Assembly: GCA_015520975.1 (NCBI GenBank)
Contig: WAOZ01000053.1
Location: 1 to 7,939, forward strand
Direction: 5' to 3'
Length of the DNA: 7,939 nucleotides
Origin: DHVE2 group archaeon
GTDB taxonomy: Archaea > Thermoplasmatota > Thermoplasmata > Thermoplasmatales > Aciduliprofundaceae
The position numbers were made by a program, and so were the translations under genes. Under the pieces are notes generated by a model. It was given only the letters and a program-made list of their open reading frames with translations, was not told the origin of the DNA and made no database searches. Of the stretch, positions 1 through 4,900 are shown piece by piece; within the stretch, counting starts at the first letter, position 1; the number at the start of each line of letters is the position of its first letter.

Positions 1-2
1 CC

Positions 3-335
3 TCGGGTCCAAGACTTATAAGATATGAAGGAAACGATGATGAGCTTGTGAAATACGCCATCGAAAACGCAAAGCGAATAGGTGCTGGACATTTTTTCAT
101 AATAATGCTCAGAAACGCATATCCCATAAATGTGATGCACGCGCTCAAAACCGTACCTGAGATTACACACATAATAGCTGCAAGCGCAAATCCCATGGAG
201 ATTGTCATCGCGGTGACTGAACAGGGACGTGGCATTGTAAGCGTTGTGGACGGCTATCCACCGCTGGGCGTTGAAAGTGACGAGGATAAAGCAAAAAGAA
301 AGGAGTTCCTGCGAAACATAGGTTACAAACTGTGA
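3..335 (+). CDS. Adenosine-specific kinase (DUF355/PF04008 family), 3' part
   Basis: The frame is open from the window edge to a TGA, giving the last 110 residues of a protein whose N-terminus (about 50 residues, judging from the usual 160-residue family length) lies outside the window. I recognise the family from the run SGPRLIRYEGNDDEL at the start, then GAGHFFIIMLRNAYPINV, the core TANP-like SANPMEIVIA, QGRGIVSVVDGYPPLGVES and the C-terminal ending RKEFLRNIGYKL. This family is known from archaeal structures and was named for adenosine-specific kinase activity; its physiological role is poorly defined. An apparent GTG start at 48 is internal and should not be used, since the conserved sequence continues upstream of it. 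The stop lies five bases before the ATG of the following methyltransferase gene, so the two are likely co-transcribed. Confidence 0.88.
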   Translation, partial: SGPRLIRYEGNDDELVKYAIENAKRIGAGHFFIIMLRNAYPINVMHALKTVPEITHIIAASANPMEIVIAVTEQGRGIVSVVDGYPPLGVESDEDKAKRKEFLRNIGYKL

Positions 336-340
336 GATAT

Positions 341-1090
341 ATGAACTTTTACAATATAGAAGCGGAATTTTACGATTTATTTTATTTTGATTTCGTAGAT
401 GATATAAAATTTTATAAAATGCATACGATGAGTTGTGATAGGGTGCTCGAATTTATGTGCGGTACTGGACGAATCTTGCATCACCTGAATCCAAAGGAAG
501 GATGGGGTGTGGATATAAACGATAAGATGCTCAAGCGAGCACGTGAGAATCTGCGCGGTAGAAATGTGCGTTTGATAAAAGGGGACGTCAGAGAGATAGA
601 TCTCGGCGAAAGATTCTGCACGATTATAATCGGAATGAATTCCCTGCTTATGTTTCCCTCTGAAGATAGGATAAAAATTCTGAAAAATGCAGCACGGCAC
701 TTAAGATCAGGCGGAAAAATCCTGATAGATGTGATGAATCCATTCGGTATTGTTGAAGGAATTATGCACCACGGTGCCACAGTCAAAACGGAGATTGGCT
801 ACATATCCAGATTCTATGTTCCACTATGGAAAAAAGATCACTGGGAGATGATATATTTTTTCGATGTAGTTGAAGATGATATACTTAAACGCCGAATTGC
901 AAAGCTATCGCTTTATTTTATGGACTTTGACGATTTAAAGAGAGAGCTGGAAGAGGCAGGATTCGAAATTTCCTATATCTACGGAGATTACCAGCTCTCG
1001 CCGTACACAGATGAAAGCGAGCGAATTCTTGTCGTGGGCAAGATTAGAAAGGATAGATACGCTATTGAAAACGGTGCGGATGCGCGATGA
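341..1090 (+). CDS. Class I SAM-dependent methyltransferase, substrate unknown
   Basis: A 249-residue protein with a Rossmann-type methyltransferase fold. From the ATG at 341, motif I is at about residues 34-46 (DRVLEFMCGTGRI), the acidic end of strand 2 is GVDIN near residues 55-59, a GDVRE segment near 80 fits the adenine-contacting region, GMNSLLMF near 96 fits motif IV, and RSGGKILIDVMNP near 120-135 is the usual strand-5 region. The N-terminus (NFYNIEAEFYDLFY) resembles the opening helix of ubiquinone/tellurite-type methyltransferases. I chose the ATG at 341 over an in-frame GTG at 332 because GTGAGAT just before it can serve as a weak ribosome site and because the conserved opening begins there. 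Odd point: the first glycine of the E-x-G-x-G-x-G loop is a methionine. The stop overlaps the next start by ATGA, so translation is probably coupled. The substrate cannot be read from the sequence. Confidence 0.87.
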   Translation: MNFYNIEAEFYDLFYFDFVDDIKFYKMHTMSCDRVLEFMCGTGRILHHLNPKEGWGVDINDKMLKRARENLRGRNVRLIKGDVREIDLGERFCTIIIGMNSLLMFPSEDRIKILKNAARHLRSGGKILIDVMNPFGIVEGIMHHGATVKTEIGYISRFYVPLWKKDHWEMIYFFDVVEDDILKRRIAKLSLYFMDFDDLKRELEEAGFEISYIYGDYQLSPYTDESERILVVGKIRKDRYAIENGADAR

Positions 1091-1473
1091 GTGCGCATTC
1101 TTCATTAACCACTTCCGAACTGCTGGATCTAAAAAAAATTCTAGATTACGCTATGGAACTCAACCAAAGATACCCAATTATAGTTGAGGGAAGGCACGAT
1201 TTACACATTCTGCGCGATTTGGGATTTACGGGAGAGATTATCGTATTCAACAGAGGGATCTCCATGGTGAATTTTGCGGGAGAAATTGCTCTTAAATACC
1301 GCACAGTAATCCTTATGTTCGACTGGGATGAAAAAGGAGATGCTATGTACGATAGACTAAAAACGCTATTTTTGAATGAAGGCGTGTCCGTAAATGGCAC
1401 AATCCGCCGTCGGCTGAGACAGATTCTTGGTTCCCGTATATCATCAATTGAAGAACTCGCATTTCTTCTGTGA
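1087..1473 (+). CDS. Small Toprim-domain protein (archaeal UPF0292/RNase M5-like)
   Basis: A 128-residue stand-alone Toprim protein. The catalytic-type glutamate is in IIVEGRHD (E34), and the acidic pair is in VILMFDWDEKGD (D79 and D81), the standard metal-binding arrangement of primases, topoisomerases and RNase M5-like nucleases. The spacing and the short basic C-terminal part (GTIRRRLRQILGSRISSIEEL) fit the small archaeal Toprim family often listed as UPF0292. The family has no firmly established substrate; nucleic-acid binding or cleavage is an inference from the fold. Its ATG overlaps the methyltransferase stop by four bases. A GGTG at 1073-1076 is a weak ribosome site, so coupling to the upstream gene is more likely than independent initiation. 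The gene ends 34 bases before trpS. Confidence 0.85.
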   Translation: MSAHSSLTTSELLDLKKILDYAMELNQRYPIIVEGRHDLHILRDLGFTGEIIVFNRGISMVNFAGEIALKYRTVILMFDWDEKGDAMYDRLKTLFLNEGVSVNGTIRRRLRQILGSRISSIEELAFLL

Positions 1474-1479
1474 AAAAAC

Positions 1480-1487
1480 TTTATTTG
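1480..1487 (+). promoter_or_regulatory. Probable TATA box for a leaderless trpS transcript
   Basis: TTTATTTG sits in an A/T-rich 34-base gap between the Toprim stop and the trpS ATG. Its centre is about 25 bases before the ATG at 1508, the archaeal TATA-to-start distance, so the transcript would begin at or next to the start codon. No Shine-Dalgarno sequence is visible before this ATG, which fits leaderless translation. The match to the TATA consensus is only moderate, and read-through from the upstream operon is also possible. Confidence 0.45.
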
Positions 1488-1507
1488 TAAAAATCATACC
1501 TGCCTCT

Positions 1508-2812
1508 ATGAAAATAGATCCATGGTCTTCTCAGCAGTACAAGGACTATGCCAGATTGCGCGACGAGTTTGGAATAGAAGAATTTGATTTCAATTTACCC
1601 AATGCTCCGCCCATTTTCAGGCGAAAGGTAATATTCGGACATCGCGGTTTTCAGTATGTGTACGATGCCATCGTCCATCGGGAGAATTTTGCGGTACTCA
1701 CCGGTCTCATGCCCTCCGGAAAGATGCATTTCGGGCATAAAATGACCATCGAGCAGGTTAAATACTATCAATCTCTGGGCGCAGATGTGAACATAGCGGT
1801 GGCGGATATAGAAGCTTACGCCGCAAGGGGATTGCCCATCAAAACCGCAGAAAAAATAGCTCTTGAGGAATATGTGCCAAATTACATAGCGCTGGGTTTG
1901 GATCCGGAGAGAACAGTGGTTTACTTTCAATCAAAGCGCTCGGCGGTAAAGGATGTCGCGTGGCTGCTGGGAAAAAAAGTTAATCTTAGTGAGTTTCTGT
2001 CAATATACGGTTTCGGAGAGAGCACAAATATGGCGCATATGATTTCCCCCCTAGTTCAGGTTGGAGACATACTCCATGTGCAGTTCGATGAGTACGGCGG
2101 AAGACGACCCACCGTGGTACCTGTTGGCGTGGACCAGGATCCACATATGCGTCTCACGCGTGATATAGTTTCAAGATTCCGGCTATTCAGCATATCGCCT
2201 CAGAAAGAGGGGACGGGCGTGTTTTACAAAGGCGATGATGTAGAGAATGCATTGAAAAAAGCCAGAGATTACCTCGAAAATTACGGATTTTCGGATTTCT
2301 CGTTTAACATAGCATACAAAGCGCTCTATGTTAAAGATGCAACGAACAAAGATTTAATAAAATTGGATAAGGCGCTGATAGATTGTGAGCACGAACTCCA
2401 CGACTTCGGCTTTTATCCGCCTGCCGCCACTTATCACAGACTTATGACTGGACTCACAGGCGGAAAGATGTCATCATCAAAGCCCGATAGTGCAATATTT
2501 TTAACCGATTCGCCGCAGGACGCGAAAAAGAAGATGATGCGCGCCAAAACCGGTGGAAGAGTCACTCTCGAAGAGCAGAGAAAACTTGGCGGCGAACCCG
2601 AAAAATGCGCAGTTTATGAAATGTTCGTATATCATCTCGTGGATAATGATGAATATCTGAAGGAAATTTACGAAACATGCAAAAACGGTGAGAGAGTATG
2701 CGGAAAATGCAAAAAAGAAGCCGCTGAACTTGTCTCATCGTTTCTGGAAGAACTTGCAGAAAAAAGAAATCATGCCAAAGATTATGTGAAAATGGTCGTT
2801 CGGAAAGATTGA
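1508..2812 (+). CDS. trpS: Tryptophan--tRNA ligase (archaeal type)
   Basis: A 434-residue class I synthetase that charges tRNA-Trp with tryptophan in the cytoplasm. The start MKIDPWSSQQYKDYARL and FGIEEF is the typical N-terminal signature of archaeal/eukaryotic TrpRS. The HIGH motif is HFGH (residues 74-77) within TGLMPSGKMHFGH, and the KMSKS motif is KMSSS (320-324) within TGGKMSSSKPDSAI. Between them are the tryptophan-pocket segment with GVDQDPHMRLTRD and the FHxxMTGL-like RLMTGLTG. The C-terminal part (CGKCKKEAAELVSSFLEEL) is the usual archaeal tail. The frame runs back to a TTG at 1427 inside the Toprim gene, but those 27 residues are not conserved-looking and would create a 47-base overlap; the ATG at 1508 is well supported. 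The gene appears intact. Confidence 0.96.
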   Translation: MKIDPWSSQQYKDYARLRDEFGIEEFDFNLPNAPPIFRRKVIFGHRGFQYVYDAIVHRENFAVLTGLMPSGKMHFGHKMTIEQVKYYQSLGADVNIAVADIEAYAARGLPIKTAEKIALEEYVPNYIALGLDPERTVVYFQSKRSAVKDVAWLLGKKVNLSEFLSIYGFGESTNMAHMISPLVQVGDILHVQFDEYGGRRPTVVPVGVDQDPHMRLTRDIVSRFRLFSISPQKEGTGVFYKGDDVENALKKARDYLENYGFSDFSFNIAYKALYVKDATNKDLIKLDKALIDCEHELHDFGFYPPAATYHRLMTGLTGGKMSSSKPDSAIFLTDSPQDAKKKMMRAKTGGRVTLEEQRKLGGEPEKCAVYEMFVYHLVDNDEYLKEIYETCKNGERVCGKCKKEAAELVSSFLEELAEKRNHAKDYVKMVVRKD

Positions 2813-2828
2813 TGCAAAGTTATGCAAA
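2812..2828 (+). repeat. Tandem ATGCAAA direct repeat upstream of the small-gene promoter
   Basis: ATGCAAA occurs at 2812-2818 and again at 2822-2828, with starts ten bases apart, about one helical turn, so both copies face the same side of the DNA. The second copy ends two bases before the TATA box at 2831. It overlaps the final A of the trpS stop. It could be an activator site or include the BRE; chance is not excluded for seven-base units. Confidence 0.4.
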
Positions 2829-2830
2829 CA

Positions 2831-2838
2831 TTTAAATA
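2831..2838 (+). promoter_or_regulatory. TATA box of the 37-residue small gene
   Basis: TTTAAATA is a near-consensus archaeal TATA box, preceded by GCAAACA, which has the A-rich look of a BRE. Transcription would be expected to start about 25 bases downstream, near 2858-2864, at the right edge of the inverted repeat at 2846-2864. This leaves a leader of roughly 20 bases containing the GAGGTG ribosome site. Confidence 0.65.
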
Positions 2839-2840
2839 CC

Positions 2841-2846
2841 TTTTTT
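2841..2846 (+). terminator. Possible U-tract terminator of trpS
   Basis: A run of six T begins 28 bases after the trpS stop. Archaeal polymerase often terminates at such U-tracts without a hairpin. The run lies between the TATA box and the expected start of the next gene, so it could equally be just part of that promoter. No stem-loop precedes it. Confidence 0.3.
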
Positions 2847-2864
2847 GTATACGAACAGTATACA
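2846..2864 (+). promoter_or_regulatory. Candidate operator TGTATAC-N5-GTATACA
   Basis: A perfect inverted repeat with seven-base arms, TGTATAC at 2846-2852 and GTATACA at 2858-2864, separated by GAACA. The two arm centres are 11 bases apart, about one helical turn, which fits a dimeric helix-turn-helix repressor. It starts eight bases after the TATA box and covers the predicted transcription start, so a bound protein would block polymerase. The core GTATAC is itself palindromic. I cannot name the regulator; a repressor encoded elsewhere or the small protein itself are both open. Confidence 0.55.
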
Positions 2865-2880
2865 TCAAGAGGTGTTCCTC

Positions 2881-2994
2881 ATGAGCCATAGAAAATTCAC
2901 CCTTGAAGAATACGGTATTGAGATTGTGCAGTCGGAGAATTATCTGGCTGCAAGGGTGAATGGCAAGACCTTCGTTCTTTATTCAGAAAACTGA
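2881..2994 (+). CDS. Small hypothetical protein, 37 residues
   Basis: I do not recognise this protein. The gene has an ATG start, a strong ribosome site (GAGGTG at 2869-2874, six bases before the ATG), a TATA box at 2831 and a likely operator, a complete expression unit that argues for a real gene despite the size. The product begins MSHRKFTLEEYG and continues with alternating polar and hydrophobic residues (IEIVQSENYLAARV, KTFVLYSEN) around an NG turn, which suggests a small beta-hairpin or beta-sheet protein rather than a membrane peptide. It has no cysteine and no signal peptide. Its last 16 bases overlap the end of the convergent RNase Z gene. It could be a regulator, a small accessory protein or an antitoxin-like peptide; nothing in the sequence decides. 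Confidence 0.6.
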   Translation: MSHRKFTLEEYGIEIVQSENYLAARVNGKTFVLYSEN

Positions 2995-3908
2995 TGTTTT
3001 CTTACTCTCACTATGATTTCTTCGAGGTCATTGACAACGCGTGTGTTAGGGAATATCTTTTTTGCTTCCTTCTCTATGATTTCGCCACTTTTGTATCGCG
3101 GGCTTATATGCACCAGCAGAAGTTCCCGGACATTCGCTTTTTTCGCAATCTCCGCCGCCTGACGCGCTGAAGTGTGCCCGTACTGATTCGCTTTTTCCTC
3201 CAGTGTGCTATCAACGGTGGCTTCGTGAATCAGTATATCCGCATCTTTCGCAAACTCAGCCATTTTTTCAACGGGTCTGGTATCTCCCGAATAAACAATT
3301 TTTCTTCCGATGCGCACACCGCCAGATACCGCATCTATTGTTATCTTCTTTCCATTGTATGTTATCTCCCCTTCTCTCCTCAGTTTTTCAAGAATTTTAC
3401 TATCCAGACCGTATTTTTTTGCTTTATCACGGTCTATTCTGGGCATATCTTTCTCTTTTATACAGTATGCCAGAGACGGCACGCCATGATCCGTTTCGAG
3501 AGTTTTAACAACATAATCCCCGAAATCCAAGGTCTCACCATTATAAATTTCGTGAAGAAGTATTGGAAATGTCGTTGAATAATAGCCCACGGTAAGATAT
3601 CTGGTCAGCAAATCAACTGTGCGTTCGGGACCATAGATTTCCAGTGGGTCTTTTCGTTCGTTGAGAGCCATGGTCTGTATGAGCCCGGCCAGACCCAGAA
3701 AATGATCGCCATGATAGTGCGTGATGAATATTCTTTTGATTTTCATAAAACTCACATTCGTGCGCATTATCTGTCTCTGCGTCCCCTCTCCACAATCCAA
3801 TAACAGCACATCGCTGTCAATCTGCACTCCTATGCTCATCACATTTCTTTCCAGCGAAGGCCACGAACCTCCCGTGCCGAAAAATGTTATCTTTATTGTG
3901 GATGCCAT
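2979..3908 (-). CDS. rnz: Ribonuclease Z (tRNA 3'-endonuclease, short form)
   Basis: A 309-residue metallo-beta-lactamase-fold enzyme that cuts the 3' trailer from tRNA precursors. From the start used here, FFGTGGSWPSLERN is the typical opening, DCGEGTQRQ follows, and the di-zinc motif is THYHGDHFLG (H64, H66, D68, H69). Further ligands are the His of ETDHGVPS (about 141), the Asp of YSGDTRP (209), the His of YGHTSARQAAEIA (245) and the His of LLLVHISPRY (267). The stretch before residue 190 is the short exosite/helical region of the family. I chose the ATG complementary to 3906-3908: a TATA-like box lies 27 bases upstream, and the alternative ATG at 3923 would add only MIGYP and lies too close to that box. 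The gene seems intact. Its 3' end runs into the small gene on the other strand. Confidence 0.94.
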   Translation of the reverse strand: MASTIKITFFGTGGSWPSLERNVMSIGVQIDSDVLLLDCGEGTQRQIMRTNVSFMKIKRIFITHYHGDHFLGLAGLIQTMALNERKDPLEIYGPERTVDLLTRYLTVGYYSTTFPILLHEIYNGETLDFGDYVVKTLETDHGVPSLAYCIKEKDMPRIDRDKAKKYGLDSKILEKLRREGEITYNGKKITIDAVSGGVRIGRKIVYSGDTRPVEKMAEFAKDADILIHEATVDSTLEEKANQYGHTSARQAAEIAKKANVRELLLVHISPRYKSGEIIEKEAKKIFPNTRVVNDLEEIIVRVRKHQFSE

Positions 3909-3930
3909 CGGATACCCTATCATCTCAACA

Positions 3931-3940
3931 CTTTTAAAAT
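3931..3940 (-). promoter_or_regulatory. Probable TATA box for a leaderless rnz transcript
   Basis: On the minus strand this reads ATTTTAAAAG. Its centre is about 27 bases before the internal ATG at 3908 and only about 12 before the outer ATG at 3923. The distance supports transcription starting at the inner ATG with no leader. A second TATA-like stretch, GTTATATG on the minus strand near 3963-3970, could instead make a short-leader transcript. Confidence 0.4.
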
Positions 3941-4006
3941 TTCCTCAACGCCGTTAAAAGGCATATAACTGCCTCCGTGAGTTTATACGCGGAGTTTATA
4001 TCTTAT

Positions 4007-4590
4007 TCACTGTCCATAATTCACCAACCCAGAGGTATCCACTACAAACACAATCGTGGACACTACCGGCTTGTATAAACCCAGCAACTCCTCTTTTATT
4101 TTCAATGTGTGCGTTTCCAGTACAGTCGGGTCCCATATCCTCCAAGTAATATGAGCAATCATACCGAAACTGCTTTTCTGCGGAGTCACGCCAATATATG
4201 CTGTATAATGTGCCCACGCGCCAGGTATGTTTTTATAACTTGGCCATGGTGTGATGTTCGTATATTTATTAAAACTCATATCAAAATACACACTTGCATT
4301 GCTCGTTTCCATCCCCCGGGCAACAATTTCGATCCCCGAAAGGCATTATATCGGAGGGAAGATGGATACTTAAATACACATAAATGGGTATCTCCAGACA
4401 ATCTTCTACCAAGAAACTACCACCAGTTAAATTTGCGGTTAGGTTGTGATCTCCTTTCTCCTTTTCCATCATTAATAACGGCAACGGCAATGATAATTTT
4501 TATCAACCATACAAAGAGCGTGGTATTGTTTATTGAATATCTCAGCTGTGCGTATCCTTCCGTTACATCAATATTCGGCCCATTACTACT
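4007..4590 (-). pseudogene. Decayed gene for a probable surface or secreted protein
   Basis: No frame is open throughout, but protein-like sequence passes through the three minus-strand frames in order. From 4590 to about 4456 the text reads NGPNIDVTEGYAQLRYSINN and, further on, IIIAVAVINDGKGE. After a one-base shift in a purine run near 4452-4461 it continues GDHNLTANLTGGSFLVED and EIPIYV. After another shift, somewhere around 4320-4345, the longest piece (101 codons from an ATG at 4312) includes NASVYFDMSFNKYTNITPWP and GMIAHITWRIWDPT and ends at a TGA at 4007-4009. The alternating hydrophobic residues, many N-x-S/T sites and the INDGKGE-HNLTANLT pattern resemble archaeal extracellular beta-sandwich (CARDB-like) repeats; that assignment is inference. 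Upstream in the first frame there are several stops (for example TAA at 4591-4593), so decay is advanced. The last piece could be a short intact gene instead, but it lacks a good ribosome site. Confidence 0.45.
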
Positions 4591-4594
4591 TTAG

Positions 4595-4610
4595 CCATAT
4601 TGTAATATGG
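4595..4610. repeat. Inverted repeat CCATATT-GT-AATATGG
   Basis: Seven-base perfect arms with a two-base spacer, in AT-rich sequence just upstream of the last readable part of the decayed gene. It is too short of loop for a good RNA hairpin and has no U-tract. It may be an old operator of the decayed gene or chance. The remaining bases up to 4793 show no other structure that I can support. Confidence 0.35.
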
Positions 4611-4793
4611 ACATAATTTACATTTAGGGATATACACGCGGGATATTATAAAGTTATCCATTCTATACTTTCCATTTCTAATTTCCCGAAGTAACATCAA
4701 GCAAAAACTTTCAATTACGAGGTAATGGCTTTAAATCCGGTGCGTTTATCGAATTTCTCATATACACAAAAATCCAGAGATGTGTAGGGATAA

Positions 4794-4804
4794 TTTATAT
4801 ATAT
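4794..4804 (+). promoter_or_regulatory. TATA box of the hydrogenase operon
   Basis: TTTATATATAT, preceded by GGGATAA, is a strong archaeal TATA box with a plausible BRE. With the usual 25-base spacing, transcription should start around 4822-4827, directly at the 5' edge of the riboswitch-like fold at 4827. This leaves a leader of about 75 bases before the first ATG at 4901, which is long for a genome where other genes seem nearly leaderless, and so points to a leader with a function. Confidence 0.7.
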
Positions 4805-4817
4805 GGCCTCTCACATA

Positions 4818-4831
4818 CACCCGTGCGGGTG
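4818..4831. repeat. Palindrome CACCCG-TG-CGGGTG at the predicted transcription start
   Basis: Six-base arms with a two-base spacer. The right arm contains the 5' strand of the riboswitch P1 stem (GGGT at 4827-4830). As DNA it could be an operator over the start site. If the transcript begins upstream of 4819, the ACCC at 4819-4822 could pair with the same GGGT and compete with P1. Which applies depends on the exact start site. Confidence 0.5.
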
Positions 4832-4876
4832 ATGGCGTCCACCCCTCTTCGGTCCAACGGGACCTGATGACGCCTG
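4827..4876 (+). promoter_or_regulatory. Fluoride riboswitch aptamer (crcB motif)
   Basis: The RNA folds as the fluoride aptamer. P1 pairs GGGT (4827-4830) with ACCC (4841-4844). The ten-base loop GATGGCGTCC between them supplies GGCGTC (4834-4839), which pairs in all six positions with GACGCC (4869-4874) as the pseudoknot. P2 pairs GGTCC (4851-4855) with GGACC (4860-4864) around AACG. TGAT (4865-4868) joins P2 to the pseudoknot, and a T follows at 4875. This order and these segment lengths (4-10-4-J-5-4-5-4-6) match the well-studied Thermotoga petrophila aptamer, where the linker has five bases and here six. The loop GAU, the joining UGAU and the trailing U, which in that structure place the magnesium ions that hold fluoride and form the A40-U48 linchpin pair, are all present (A4832, T4833, T4865-T4868, T4875). 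The deviation is the linker CTCTTC (4845-4850), which is A-rich in that aptamer. Confidence 0.85.
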
Positions 4877-4900
4877 TTTTGGAAAACGAGGTGACGCCGT
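4877..4900 (+). promoter_or_regulatory. Riboswitch expression platform with the operon's ribosome site
   Basis: The Shine-Dalgarno sequence GAGGTGA (4888-4894) lies six bases before the ATG at 4901. It runs directly into a second copy of GACGCC (4893-4898), identical to the pseudoknot strand at 4869-4874. This copy can pair with the same GGCGTC in the aptamer loop, and CCTC (4844-4847), made of the last P1 base and the unusual linker, can pair with GAGG (4888-4891). Together these would bury the ribosome site when the aptamer is unfolded. No U-rich terminator is present, so control of translation is the more likely mode, with fluoride freeing the site. Confidence 0.6.

Noticed and set aside
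48..50. GTG as start of the adenosine-specific kinase
   Set aside because: Conserved family sequence continues in frame upstream to the window edge, so this is an internal valine codon.
1427..1507. Longer trpS starting at TTG 1427
   Set aside because: The extra 27 residues are translated from the end of the Toprim gene in another frame and have no TrpRS character; the family signature begins at the ATG at 1508.
3174..3578. 134-codon plus-strand frame inside rnz
   Set aside because: It is a shadow of the RNase Z gene on the opposite strand; the metal-binding motifs of RNase Z span this interval.
4109..4594. 161-codon open frame on the plus strand in the gene-poor region
   Set aside because: The product is rich in Cys, His, Arg and Pro with no recognisable motif, and it lacks a ribosome site and a TATA box. 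It lies opposite the decayed minus-strand gene, whose text looks far more protein-like.
4827..4876. Reading the leader hairpins as an intrinsic terminator of an upstream transcript
   Set aside because: No U-tract follows P2 or the pseudoknot, no plus-strand gene lies directly upstream, and the exact fluoride-aptamer arrangement is a better explanation.
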